Shown here piece after piece: positions 52,050 through 62,652 of a DNA stretch of 64,000 nt. The translations under genes were made by a program, and so were the position numbers. Source of the DNA: Branchipolynoe longqiensis (lineage: Eukaryota; Annelida; Polychaeta; Phyllodocida; Polynoidae); NCBI GenBank assembly GCA_030323885.1, contig CM059199.1:43151347-43215346 (forward strand). The letters run 5' to 3'. The first letter of the stretch is position 1. Every line of letters begins with the position of its first letter. Below the pieces are notes generated by a model. That model searched no databases and was not told where the DNA came from. It was given only the letters and a program-made list of their open reading frames with translations.

Positions 52050-52085
<36 letters not shown>
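52050..52085. repeat. (AT)n microsatellite
   Basis: An uninterrupted TA tract; shorter tracts lie at 52140-52165 and 51912-51926. Confidence 0.95.
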
Positions 52086-52087
<2 letters not shown>

Positions 52088-52237
52088 TTTTAGTTACACT
52101 TTTGGATTGGCCTTCACGGGGCTTTGTGCCTGAAATCTTCATATATATATATATGTATATAATATATGTGTATAGTTATGCGGAGAATTATTCAGCATAC
52201 ATACTCTCTGTCTTCATTGATAATATTTGATAATATT

Positions 52238-52560
52238 TGGTTGGTTGTTTTTGGAGTTTTGCATCCTGGCAACATCTAAGGTCATATCAGGATGGGTACC
52301 AACTTGTTGCAGTGCACACTCATGGCAATGTTATAGTGCTGCCCTACTGGCAAACCAGGTGGATGGCCGGCACCATGACCAGTCACCTTATCCTGAGACT
52401 GTGCTAATCAGTCCTTCCCCTATCCTATTAATGCTGAGTGCCAGGCTAGGTAGCGACAAGTATCAATTTTATAAGTCATCGGTTTGACTGAGCTGGGATT
52501 CAAATCTCCGACATTCTACACAGGAAGCCTGCACTCAACCGATTCGGTCACCGTGTCTGG
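52238..52560 (-). mobile_element. SINE family S1, head type 1, full length
   Basis: Tail ggagttttgcatcctggcaa, body gtgctgccctactggcaaac, linker aagtcatcggtttgactgag, head aagcctgcactcaaccgatt. A further 3' fragment is at 52595-52660. Confidence 0.85.
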
Positions 52561-52693
52561 TCCCCAGCTGCTATGCTGTCATTTAGGGTCCAGAGTTGGT
52601 TACTTGATTGTTGGAGTTTTCCGTCCTGACAATATATAAGGTCATATCAGGACCAATGAGTGCATAGTAAATGGATATTATTTGTTGACTTAC

Positions 52694-52842
52694 GCCTAGT
52701 TCCTCCATGCCATTTGCAGGTGTTGTTGGGCCAGTGTCCAGCAGCAACTTGGTCAGCCTAACTAGGCCCTCATCCAGGGCGTCACAAACCTCCTCCAGCT
52801 GCGAGTGGTACTGCAAGAGGATCTCTTTGTGACACACCATTT
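52694..52842 (-). CDS. Plakin gene exon (149 bp): spectrin repeat before SH3
   Basis: The acceptor is caaacaaaccag (a weaker alternative is at ctcttgcag, 29 bp in) and the donor gtaagt. It enters in phase 1 and exits in phase 0. It encodes MVCHKEILLQYHSQLEEVCD, ALDEGLVRLTKLLLDTGPTT and PANGMEELG. The amphipathic helix with YxxQLEEV and LDEG fits helix A/B of the spectrin repeat into which plakin SH3 domains are inserted. Joined to the next exon, it reads on in frame (MEELG-AVLGRL). Confidence 0.85.
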
Positions 52843-53254
52843 CTGGTTTGTTTGGCTTTCAGATGTCCTAATTACACATGACAATTTGATTTACCTTGAC
52901 TTGTGCGGTATTACTGAAGGTACTGTGTTGTAGCTTATCATTTACATTAATTAATTTTTTTTTGTAAACCAGTTTATTCATCAGAATATACATTTTGTTC
53001 AGCGCCGAGGAACTGGTTTTCCGGCCGTTTACATTACATTGTAAATAGGTAGATAAGCGGGTACTTAGATAGGGCATATTAGTATATTGTGAAGGGGGTT
53101 AGTGTGTTAGTGGGTTAGCCATAATAAGTTCAGTGTTATGGGTTATGATGGTGGGTTGCTGCAAAAACTCTGCTGGTATTATGGTATAGCTGAGGTAAGT
53201 ACTTGAGTGAGGGGGGGGGGGACAAGGAGGGAGGGAGGGGGAAGCAAGGCAAGA

Positions 53255-53880
53255 TCCACGCTATGGTGCTTCTTCCAGGGCCTGGCAAGTGCGATCCATT
53301 CTGATCAGTGACGTAAAGCCTTGGTAGGAAGGTACACTTCTAATTGCAGATGGTAGTTTGTTCCACATCTTGCTCCCTTTAAATATTGGTGTCATAGCTA
53401 GTTTGGTTGTGCTTGGTCTAGGAACTCTGAGGAGTGGTCCATCTCCCATTCTTGTCTGCCTGTTCAGTGTATCTCTGTATTGTGGTTCTTTTGATCTTTT
53501 ATACATAAGTGACAACAGATGAATGTTCCACCGCTGGGCTAGGGTTTCAAGATCTGCTTCCATGTGCATGTCCTGTACACTCAATATTTTATGCTTAAAC
53601 ACAGTTCTAAGTGCTCGGTTCTGGACTTTTTGCAGGTTGTCCTCCTGTTGTTTTGTTGTGAGGCTATACATTATGTTGTTATAGTCAAAGATGGGCAGAA
53701 TTGTGGTCTTGTATAGGAGCAGTGCAGTACTCTTACTAATGTAGTCTCTCATTTTTCTTAAACTACTTAATTTGAGGGCCATGTGTTGGTTGAGCCTGCA
53801 TATTTGTTGTCGTATATTTAGAGTCGAGTCAATTGTGGTGCCCAAGTATTTGTAGGAGTCAACTCCTTAAGCTTGACTCT
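53255..53880 (-). mobile_element. LINE C-terminal fragment (CR1/Jockey-like)
   Basis: The minus frame, open for 194 codons, reads KYLGTTIDSTLNIRQQI (first part just upstream of the ATG), then MALKLSSLRKMRDYI, ALLLYKTTILPIFDYNNIMY, LQKVQNRALRTVFK, and near the end KGSKMWNKLPSAIRSVPSYQ and GFTSLIRM. These are the words of the thumb and C-terminus of CR1/Jockey-group reverse transcriptases. The catalytic core is absent. It ends in a G/C-rich tract at 53200-53245. Confidence 0.82.
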
Positions 53881-54317
53881 CTCAAGTTGTCATTCAATCT
53901 TTTGTGCCTTATTCTTTTTTTGATTTTGTGCCATAGACCACATACTCTGTCTTAGGTGTGTTCAGTGTTAATTTATTCAGCGGGCTTAATGAAGGTACTG
54001 CATTGTAGCGTTTCATTTACATTAATTCACACCGATAACAGGACGCCATTCAAAATGTGTACATATATACATGTAAAATGGGTATATATATATATGTGTA
54101 TTCATACGGGACATATCTGGTTCTATATTTGCTGATTTTGTGTAGCAATGTATCTTGCATAAGTAGGAAAATTGCAGCCACAAATGTCTCCCAAAAAAGG
54201 AACAAATTGAACAAAGGCTGATTCATGGACTTACCATTTTATGTTATTTCACATCACTTGTCCTGTAGGCATGTGTACATATGTATGTGAAATGCTTACA
54301 TATATGTATGTATATAT

Positions 54318-54675
54318 ATAGTATAGTTATACGAGTCTTACCTTGGTACAGATGATGGATAACTGTTGTTTTACCGAGGTATAAGCCTCGGATAGATGTG
54401 GGCTAGGGAGAGGTAAGCACGTCCGGTACCAGCAATCTTAACCTACTTATTGAGGATAAAAATGACTTTCAAACAATGGATACTATTACTTTACCGAAAA
54501 GGTACACCAACGGAATAGATGTGGCAGGGTGTGGCGGGAGGGCCCTAGCCCACATCTATCCGAGGCTTATACCTCGGTAAAACAACAGTTATCCATCATC
54601 TGTACCAAGGTAAGACTCGTATAACTATACTATTTTACCTCGGTAAACAGCCTCAGGCTAGCCTCAGGCTAGGGA
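54318..54675. repeat. DIRS right-side ITR and internal complementary region
   Basis: The ITR arm is at 54318-54436 (gttatacgagtcttaccttg, gtataagcctcggatagatg). The complementary region at 54543-54675 contains the inverse (catctatccgaggcttatac) and, after it, cctcggtaaacagcctcagg, the inverse of the other end. The element therefore forms a hairpin of about 90 bp with a ~130-bp loop. Confidence 0.9.
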
Positions 54676-54760
54676 GACCTTTACATAATTCATTTTTATC
54701 CTTAATATCATTCTTTCTTATTATTATAACATTCTAAATTTTTGTTCTCACCTATTCTTG

Positions 54761-55870
54761 TTAGTTGGCGAGAAGACGCTTTGCAACGCCGGTAGGCTTT
54801 TCTAGTCGTTTATTATAATGTTTTGCAAACGACTTAGCCGTCTTCCAGCCTGCATGCGCTAGTATTCTTTTCACAGAAATACCAAGCACCCGTGCCTTGG
54901 AGACCATGGCTCCTCTAGTTGAGTGGGAAGAGTATTTACTCGTATCCACTCCAGCCAATTTCAACACCGTAATTGTCCATCTGGCAAGTGTGTCTCGTGA
55001 AATCGCCTTATGTGGCTTTATAAAGCTCACTAATAGTTGTTGTGATGCACGTAAATCCTTTGTCTTGTATATATAAGCCCGTATGGCCGACACAACACAT
55101 AATTTCCGATCATTCGGAAAACAGTCTAAGTGAACCGTTGATAAAGGGTCACCTAACGTGTTCGATTTAAGCAATTTTTCTAAATCAAACGTAGCTTGTT
55201 GCTTGTCTATTTCTAATCCAGTTAAGGATAAAGCAACAATCGTCTGTCCTCTGTGTCCGGTTACTAACAATAACAGGACCGCGACCTTAAAACCTAACTG
55301 TTTTATATCTAACCACGAGTTGTGAGGCCAAGCCTGAAACAACTTAAATACTATAGAAACATCCCAAAACCGACTATACTTTGGTTTTGGAGGATTCCTT
55401 TGATAAATTGAACGAAGTAAATAACAAATAACATAATGTTTTCCAACTGTTTCGCCATCAATTCTAGGTAATATAATTGATAACGCACACCTCGCCGCAT
55501 TAATCGATCCAAAGGAAAGTCCTTCATCCTCTAGAGAACGAAGAAACCGAGCTACTTGTGAAATCTTTGGATTTGTTGGCTTAACTTTCATTAACAAACA
55601 ATGTACACCCCATTTCTTTAAATAGGTTGTATACATTTTGACAGTTCCTGGCCTCCAGGCATCCGATACTATCCTATCCTCAGTAATTCTGTCCAATCCA
55701 AATTGCTGTAGCTGCTTCCTTAGAAAAGGAATGCCAATAGGGGCGTCGTTGACACGTCGCCGTGAACCACTAGCGGTCCGTGGTGCGTCAGATTCCCGAG
55801 TTTTCTTGGGAATCGTATACGATCTTTTGCCAGTTGTGAAACTGCTGGCAGCCAAGGTTGCGTGTCCCAA
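54761..55870 (-). CDS. DIRS tyrosine recombinase
   Basis: 369 codons. The N-terminus is basic; a core-binding region includes WRPGTVKMYTTYLKKWGVHC and ARFLRSLEDEGLSFGSINAA. Catalytic blocks are LLLVTGHRGQTIVALSLTGL (first Arg), SSHSTRGAMVSKARVLGI (H-x-x-R) and ILAHAGWKTAKSFAKHYNKR (H/W and the Tyr nucleophile). The frame overlaps the end of the RT/RNase H frame by 151 bases, as usual in DIRS elements. No stop or frameshift is seen, so it is potentially functional. Confidence 0.92.
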   Translation of the reverse strand: MGHATLAASSFTTGKRSYTIPKKTRESDAPRTASGSRRRVNDAPIGIPFLRKQLQQFGLDRITEDRIVSDAWRPGTVKMYTTYLKKWGVHCLLMKVKPTNPKISQVARFLRSLEDEGLSFGSINAARCALSIILPRIDGETVGKHYVICYLLRSIYQRNPPKPKYSRFWDVSIVFKLFQAWPHNSWLDIKQLGFKVAVLLLLVTGHRGQTIVALSLTGLEIDKQQATFDLEKLLKSNTLGDPLSTVHLDCFPNDRKLCVVSAIRAYIYKTKDLRASQQLLVSFIKPHKAISRDTLARWTITVLKLAGVDTSKYSSHSTRGAMVSKARVLGISVKRILAHAGWKTAKSFAKHYNKRLEKPTGVAKRLLAN

Positions 55871-57570
55871 TCGGGCACCACCAGTATCGCATGTGTCCCT
55901 TCCAAGCCGATTTTTCTCACTACTCGGCTGATAATGCTAAATGGTGGGAAAATATAAAAATAATTATTTTCCCAGGTAATAGCAAACGCATCTACTTTCC
56001 AAGCATCCGGTTCAGGATGCCAAGAAACATAACAGGGTAACTTGTTATTATTTCGTGATGCAAATAAGTCAACTTCAGGTGTACCCCATTTTTCACAAAC
56101 GAAGTTAAACAAATGTGTAGAGAGAGACCACTCTAAATGGTCATGGAAATTTCTACTTTTATAATCTGCAAGTGTATTTTGTGACCCTGGAATATGCGCT
56201 ACAGTCAGCCAGACTTGTTGAGCCTGTGCCCAGTTCCAAATCAGTTTAGATAACTGATTGCAAGACTTTGATTTGGTTCCACCCATGTTACGAATATATG
56301 CCATGGCAGTAGTATTATCAGTTAGTATTCTAACCTGTGATTTATTTATCTTTACTAAACTACGTAAGCCCAGATAAATAGCACGCAATTCTAGTGCATT
56401 AATATAGTCTGATTTTTCATCATCAAGCCATCTACCTCCTGTTGTGACCCCATCTCGATGAGCTCCCCAACCTTCTAACGAAGCATCAGTAGTAATTACT
56501 GTATTAGGTTCCGCCATGCGGATTGGATTTGGTGAACTTGCTATATGTTGCATCCACCATCCAATATCCTGTAACCCTTCTTGCGAAATAAACATCTTTC
56601 GCTCAAAATTGCCTTTAGTTCGTGTTAACGCTAAATTTTTATCTATTTCTAGCGACTTAATATGGGCCTTCCCATATAACACAGCAGGTGCATATGAGGT
56701 CATTATGCCAATAAGAACAGCAACCTGTCTAATTTTTGGCTTTGATAACTTAATAAGCTGAGTCGCTGTAGTCATAAACTTAATTAGTTTTTGTTCTGTT
56801 ATCGACACTGTAAGGGACTGTGTATCCAGAATAAACCCTAAACATTTAAGTTGTTTTGTTGGTTTAAACACTGACTTTTGTTGATGTACATAAAACCCCA
56901 ATTTAGTGAGTAATGCACATAAATCCAAAACTGCATTCACACAACCAATTTGTGTTGATGCTATAATAAAAGAATCATCTATGTATGGAAACATTATATG
57001 ACCCTTCCTCGCCATTACCGAGAAAACAGGTTTAAGCAATTTAGTAAATAAACGTGGCGCACAAGCTAAGCCATTCGGCATACAGGTAAACTCATAGAGT
57101 TGGTTATCCCAAATAAATCGAAGAAATTTTCGGTATTGTTCCATTATGGGAAGCGTATAATATGCATCCTGTAAATCAACACTAGCCATCCACGCATCTG
57201 GTGTAATCAGATCTCGTGCCGTATCTAGAGAGAACATTTTAAAATGTCGATATTCCACCCTTTTATTAAGGATTGTTAAATCCAGGATCATTCGAACATC
57301 ACCATTAGGCTTCGGTCTCGAGAAAATGTTTGAAATAAACTGTCCTGAACAGTGTGTCACTTTTTGTATAATTCCTTTCTCAAAGAATTTATGTACCTGT
57401 TTAGTTAGTGCGTCTCGTTCAACTGGTTGAATGTTATATGGAAAAGGTATTATACTTTGTACAGGAATTTGTGTAAAAGGAATTTGAACACCCCTAACTA
57501 TTTCTATAATTTCTTGGTCACTAGTAATTTTGTGCCACTCAGAAATATGATTACTAATATTACCAGCCAC
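55720..57570 (-). CDS. DIRS reverse transcriptase-RNase H
   Basis: 616 codons from a GTG; the frame stays open upstream into the gag end, so the real start is undefined. RT blocks are SNIFSRPKPNGDVRMILDLT, MASVDLQDAYYTLPI, FTCMPNGLACAPRLFTKLLK and HIMFPYIDDSFIIAS (YIDD). RNase H blocks are TVITTDASLEGWGAHRDG, INALELRAIYLGL, RILTDNTTAMAYI and AHIPGSQNTLADYKSR. A downstream conserved block has VDLFASRNNNKLPCYVSWHP and PPFSIISRVVRKI, which in DIRS elements follows RNase H; its function is unclear. Open throughout. Confidence 0.92.
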   Translation of the reverse strand: MAGNISNHISEWHKITSDQEIIEIVRGVQIPFTQIPVQSIIPFPYNIQPVERDALTKQVHKFFEKGIIQKVTHCSGQFISNIFSRPKPNGDVRMILDLTILNKRVEYRHFKMFSLDTARDLITPDAWMASVDLQDAYYTLPIMEQYRKFLRFIWDNQLYEFTCMPNGLACAPRLFTKLLKPVFSVMARKGHIMFPYIDDSFIIASTQIGCVNAVLDLCALLTKLGFYVHQQKSVFKPTKQLKCLGFILDTQSLTVSITEQKLIKFMTTATQLIKLSKPKIRQVAVLIGIMTSYAPAVLYGKAHIKSLEIDKNLALTRTKGNFERKMFISQEGLQDIGWWMQHIASSPNPIRMAEPNTVITTDASLEGWGAHRDGVTTGGRWLDDEKSDYINALELRAIYLGLRSLVKINKSQVRILTDNTTAMAYIRNMGGTKSKSCNQLSKLIWNWAQAQQVWLTVAHIPGSQNTLADYKSRNFHDHLEWSLSTHLFNFVCEKWGTPEVDLFASRNNNKLPCYVSWHPEPDAWKVDAFAITWENNYFYIFPPFSIISRVVRKIGLEGTHAILVVPDWDTQPWLPAVSQLAKDRIRFPRKLGNLTHHGPLVVHGDVSTTPLLAFLF

Positions 57571-57635
57571 AAAGTTGCTTACAGTTTGTGTGTTTTTAGA
57601 GGCTGCAGGGACTTGTAAAGTTTGTGTTTGGACCT

Positions 57636-59005
57636 CTACTTGGACCCGCCCCTGGGGAAAGGTCTCGACGAGTTGAACCCTCGGCCTATTGGCCGTGCGG
57701 TGTTGTCGGTCCAGCCTGGGCGAGCGCCCCGGCCCCGAAACCCTTGACCGAAGTTTGAACTCGGTCTGGTTCCTCTGGTGAACCGTCGTGGACGAAAATC
57801 CCCTCGTGACTTTTTGAAACGAGGAACTTCCTGTTTCTTCTTGCCATCCATGTTTTTGCCACTCTTGGCTGCAGTCTCTACCTCTTTATAGAGGTATTGT
57901 AGTTGACCGCCAAACATCTTGGTATTATCTAAAGGTTTCCCTTTAATCGGCTCTGGAGCAAGATAGAGCGTAAACTCCTTCCCCTCATTATCGGTAACCT
58001 TCTTAGAGCGAGCCACTTCTTTGCCAGCATCTGTGCAAACTGACTTGAAGACATTTTCATATCTTCGAAACGACAGGTAATTACCTGCCGCCGCTAGTAC
58101 TGCAATGCCTTTGTCCATTGTCTTAGCCAAAGACGAGAACTTATTTTCACTCTGCATCCTATTAGCCACAGGAACAATAGCTGTTAGGGTAGCCAACACT
58201 GCCTTATCACGTGTGCATCATCATCCTCAAACTTCTTACGGTCATTCCGTCAATTGACATCCCGATCCTTCTCTTTAATGATGGGTTGAACACCCTTTAT
58301 CCTGTTAACTCTCTCCTAACTTGGAATAACCGCCGCCGTTTTAACTGTGCAAAATGACCAACACATTCTCGCGCAGAAGCGAGTGGTTTTAACGCCGCTT
58401 AAGCCTTTCATCCACCTTCTTAGCTACTTTAGTGCCAATGTCCGCATAAACCCCTTCATATATATATACGTGTCTGAGTCTGATTCCGTAGAAGTAGACT
58501 CAGTGGACGACTCAGAGAAGAAGCATATTTCCTCTTCCTCTTCTTCCTTAATATATTCTTACCGCTTTTTGAGGTAGGCTTGCAGCTTAGGACCTTCGTT
58601 CTTCCGGAACTGTTCGACAGCCTCCCGAGTCACCTCGTGTTCGGGTGTCTTCTTCTTCCTCCGTTTAGGAGAAGGAGGAGGAGGAGCCTTAAGCTCCACC
58701 GCCGAGTCTGTGTCCAAGAAATCCTCAAATGAATCCTCTTGGACACTCGGCCTACGCCGCTTCCGAGACACAGGCGATTTGGCAGTCAAGATGTGGCTTT
58801 CCAATCTTGCAAAGCGAGCCTCCCAATCTGGAGGCGCAGGCACATCAGGCACTGCGTCCTCGTCCGGGTCGGAGAGGATATGCGCCCGGGGCTGTGTCGA
58901 CGGCCCTGCCGACAACACAGGTGAGGAGTCGTACTCCTCGTCCACTCCACTCGGAACACGCCCCTCGGCTGCTGCTGCACCGCGCTTACTCCGCTTCGTG
59001 GCCAT
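57636..59005 (-). pseudogene. Broken DIRS gag
   Basis: The first part (59005-58559) encodes 148 residues: a Lys/Arg start (ATKRSKRGAAAAEG), an acidic segment, PPDWEARFARLESHILTAKS, and a basic KRRKKKTPEHEVTR. An in-frame TAA follows at 58559. The same frame then resumes (EYIKEEEEEE, TESDSDTYIYEGVYADIGTK) to another stop near 58398. After further stops and frame changes, another frame gives the C-terminal part (58199-57636): LATLTAIVPVANRMQSENKF and an RG-rich nucleic-acid-binding end, RPSSNFGQGFRGRGARPGW. A strong-looking GGTAAGAA at 58559 could be a splice donor instead, but the in-frame continuation argues for decay. Confidence 0.7.
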
Positions 59006-59852
59006 CGGGTGGGAACTGAAACAAACATTTTTGGTCAGTCCCGGTATATATATATGTCACAATATGGTTGTTTCAAACTCATTTGGACATCTATTGGTTT
59101 TAAAGAACGTGTTTATACCGTTATAACACAGGCGTAATAAGCTAAATTTGTGCGTGGGTTGTGGGTCAAGCCCAAACCTTACGCGGGGTCGGGACCAGTG
59201 TATCGGCCCGCCCATCCCTCTGTTCCGCACACTTCTCCCACCTGTGACTACTACGTCAACAAGTTGGAGAAAATGCTACGAAACTCGGAGAAACGCCTGA
59301 AAAAGTTTTGTCTAGGGGAGTCTATAAAAGAAACCCAGGAGCATCTCCAACATTACTCTCTATTAGAGTACGAGAGAATTTCCACATGAGATAGGGCGAA
59401 ACCCACATCTCTACCCATAGTCACACGGTGACCCGGGTGTTGACATAACCGCTAATGACCGGTTTGGTTCCTTCGAGAAACCCACTCGAGTGTTCTATCC
59501 TTGGTTGTTTATAACCAAATAACTCGTCCAAATTGGACCAACGAAAGTCTAAACTTTCCATATTGATGCTCTAATGCATCATAATTAAGCTAACCACAGT
59601 TTTTATTATACTTACTGCGTATTTGCTTGTATGTAGACTAATTTTGCCGGAGCAACCCAACGACACGTTATCCAGTCGTGAGTTGTATATGCTAATTGCT
59701 GGTACCGGACGTGCTTACCTCTCCCTAGCCTGAGGCTAGCCTGAGGCTGTTTACCGAGGTAAAATATATATATATGTATATCATATGTATATATATATAT
59801 ATATATATAAGTAATATATATAATATATATATAGATTGCATAGCACCATCTA

Positions 59853-60352
59853 NNNNNNNNNNNNNNNNNNNNNNNNNNNNNNNNNNNNNNNNNNNNNNNN
59901 NNNNNNNNNNNNNNNNNNNNNNNNNNNNNNNNNNNNNNNNNNNNNNNNNNNNNNNNNNNNNNNNNNNNNNNNNNNNNNNNNNNNNNNNNNNNNNNNNNNN
60001 NNNNNNNNNNNNNNNNNNNNNNNNNNNNNNNNNNNNNNNNNNNNNNNNNNNNNNNNNNNNNNNNNNNNNNNNNNNNNNNNNNNNNNNNNNNNNNNNNNNN
60101 NNNNNNNNNNNNNNNNNNNNNNNNNNNNNNNNNNNNNNNNNNNNNNNNNNNNNNNNNNNNNNNNNNNNNNNNNNNNNNNNNNNNNNNNNNNNNNNNNNNN
60201 NNNNNNNNNNNNNNNNNNNNNNNNNNNNNNNNNNNNNNNNNNNNNNNNNNNNNNNNNNNNNNNNNNNNNNNNNNNNNNNNNNNNNNNNNNNNNNNNNNNN
60301 NNNNNNNNNNNNNNNNNNNNNNNNNNNNNNNNNNNNNNNNNNNNNNNNNNNN
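59853..60352. other. Assembly gap (500 N)
   Basis: Exactly 500 N, the usual size given to a gap of unknown length. It lies just outside the DIRS right end, next to an AT microsatellite (59763-59838). Sequence across it should not be interpreted. Confidence 1.
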
Positions 60353-60597
60353 CCAGCTACTGATATTCTATATGTTCATCACTGCAACCTTAATACTGGG
60401 ATTCCTGACAATATGTTTCATCATGTTGTAAGATATTCCATAAGTCACATAATCCGAAGAAGGCCTTCATAGGAACATGGATTCTGCTATCATTTGGAAT
60501 GCTTACCACTATTATTTGGAAGATGTTCACTTTGGGTTTCCATGTCACACTCTAGTGCCCAGTTTCAGAGAATGACCCATATATATATATGTAAGCG

Positions 60598-60652
60598 CAT
60601 CTGGTATACCCCTATCGCATCTGGTATACCCCTATCTGGTATACCCATATCG
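60598..60652. repeat. Short tandem repeat
   Basis: gcatctggtatacccctatc is repeated about three times with changes. Confidence 0.7.
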
Positions 60653-60934
60653 ACATGTTTAAATACAAGTTGCATCCTGGTGTGAGGATGAATACAGACA
60701 TCACTATAATCCATCGCTGCAGCACTATAAAGCTCACTAGAAGTGTACCTATAACCAATTGGAACCCTTCCTTGTGGCTGTCTTCACAGGTGTCTTTACA
60801 ATGCTAATCCCCCATAGTATAACACACACAAAACTAAAACCTCAATATTGCCTATTGATGTGCTATAATTATAACTTATTAAATAAACTCCTGTCCACTA
60901 AACTGAAAGCAAGCATAGACTAGTAAGAACTTAC

Positions 60935-60982
60935 TCTCATTTGAGACCCTTCCCTTCCAGGTGGCACCACCTGAATGGCTTC
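60935..60982 (-). CDS. Candidate upstream plakin exon (48 bp)
   Basis: The acceptor cttgtggctccacag and the donor gtaagt bracket 48 bases. Phase 1 at both ends would join the 52694-52842 exon in frame (GGATWKGRVSNE, a split Lys, then MVCHKEILL). No domain is recognisable in 15 residues, and another open frame exists, so it rests on splice sites and phase only. Confidence 0.35.
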
Positions 60983-61253
60983 CTGTGGAGCCACAAGACA
61001 GGCACCCATCGTCAGGCAATGTCAGATTGCACACAGCGCAAAAAACAAGCTCACCACATGGCTTCAATTTCCGACGCCGCAGCTACCTACCCAGTCCCAG
61101 TTCATTAGCTTGGACAGAACTGGGGCTATTGTTTTGTGTTTGCTGGTTATGTTTGTTTATATCTCATGTGTTTTTCTTTGCTGTTCCCTTTTTCCCACAC
61201 CTCCACCTTCTGCCATTTCGCGCAGAATTAGTTGTCAGACTGGCTAAGGAGGA

Positions 61254-61568
61254 CCAGTTGGTTGTTGGAGTTTTATGTCCTGGCAACATTTATCAGGATG
61301 GGTAGCGACTTGTAACGGTGTGCACTCATGGCAACTTTATAGTGCTGCCCCAATGGGAAATCAGGCCACCGGAACCATGACCCAATATCCCACTCAGTCA
61401 TATTATCCTGACACTGAGCTAACCAGTCCTTGCTATTAATACCGCACACCTGGCTAGGAACCGACAAGTATCAATTTGATAAGTTATTGGTTTGACTCGA
61501 CCGGGAACTGAACTCCAGATCTCCCGCACGCAAAGCCAGCGCTCTACCGATTCGGCAACTGCATCCGG
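61254..61568 (-). mobile_element. SINE family S1, head type 1
   Basis: Tail gttgttggagttttatgtcc, body gtgctgccccaatgggaaat, head gcaaagccagcgctctaccg. A duplicated leader, cagtcccagttcattagc, flanks it: 61092-61110 and 61573-61590, with aaggaggaccag/aggaccgg further out. This suggests a larger duplicated block (61090-61250 and 61570-61735). Confidence 0.8.
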
Positions 61569-61732
61569 TATCAGTCCCAGTTCATTAGCGTAGACAGAAC
61601 TGGGGCTCTCGTTGGTGTTTGTTGGTTTTATTTGTTTATTTCCGATGCTTTTCCTTTACTGTTCTCTCCCCCCCCCCCACCTCCACCTTACGGCATTTCT
61701 CGCAAAATCACTGTTGGCATACTGGCTCACTA

Positions 61733-62009
61733 GGACCGGAAGTGGTGGGCCAAACGGTAGTAGCGCAGGAGTTCAAATTCCGGCCAAGTCAAACTAATGA
61801 CTTACAAAATTGATAGTTGTTGCTAAGTGGCCTGGCGTTCGGCATTACTAGGATATGACTGAGTGGGATATCGTGGCATGGTGCTGGTGGCCTGATTTCC
61901 CAGTCGGGCAGCACTCTAAAGTCGCCATAAGTGCGCACTGTCACAAGTCTGTACCCATCCTGATATGACCTTAGATGTTGCTAGGATGTAAAAGAACAAA
62001 CAAACAAAT
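61733..62009 (+). mobile_element. SINE family S1, plus copy
   Basis: A shortened head (ggaagtggtgggccaaacgg, ggagttcaaattccggc), the body (gtggcctgatttcccagtcg) and the tail gatgttgctaggatgtaaaa with (AAAC)n. Confidence 0.8.
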
Positions 62010-62333
62010 ACATTTGTAATCGACCTGTTTTATATAATCACCGCAACATTTCATCCCTTCGGTATTAAACAATAGGTAGTAAAAAGCAGGACCAAGGCAA
62101 ATAATTTTAAAACACCCTCTCCCCTGACAATGATCAATATAAATAGTCAGTTGAAATAATACCTTTGATACATCATGTGACTAGCTTTACGCACTGAAGC
62201 AGATTCAGATTAGCTGCTGGCAGCTTTTCAGGAGTGGCATTCAATGGAAGGCACATTATAGCTATTGGCTGTCAGGTAGACACTAGAGGGTACTGATTGC
62301 CTGCGGAGAAAGTCTGCCTCATAGTAGATGATA

Positions 62334-62652
62334 CCGGGCATGGTGGCCTAATCGGTAGAGCGCGGGCCTCGCATGCGGAAGGTCGGGAGTTTGGTTCCTG
62401 GTCGAGTCAAACCAATGACTTTAAAATTGATACTTGTCGCTTCCTTGCCTGGAGCTTGGTTTTAATAGGATAGGGGAAGGCCTGGTTAGCTCAGTGTCAG
62501 GATAATGTGACTGAGTGGGATATTAGGTCATGTGCTGGCAGCCTGATTTCCCAGTGGGGTAGCACTATAAAGGAACCATGAGTGCACACTGTCACAAGTC
62601 GGTACCCATCCTCATATGACCTTAGATGTTGAAGGACACAAAACAACAACCA
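62334..62652 (+). mobile_element. SINE family S1, head type 1, full length
   Basis: The head ccgggcatggtggcctaatc, ggtagagcgcgggcctcgca and gtttggttcctggtcgagtc, then the linker and the body with gtgactgagtgggatattag. The tail is gatgttgaaggacacaaaac. Confidence 0.88.

Larger units (their letters stand above)
54318..59766 (-). mobile_element. DIRS-type tyrosine-recombinase retrotransposon
   Basis: The element is on the minus strand. Terminal sequences 54318-54436 and 59695-59766 share a 36-base inverted core (54401-54436 against 59695-59730, identical by eye) but have different outer parts. An internal complementary region at 54543-54675 is the inverse of the left outer arm (54320-54408) followed by the inverse of the right outer arm (59724-59766), meeting at ctatac/tatttta. 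This layout is diagnostic of DIRS elements. It encodes gag (broken), RT/RNase H and a tyrosine recombinase. It lies upstream of the 52694 exon, inside the plakin gene if the 60935-60982 exon is real. Confidence 0.93.

Noticed and set aside
59774..60472. Open frame of 232 codons through the N run
   Set aside because: Translation of unknown bases; not evidence of a gene.
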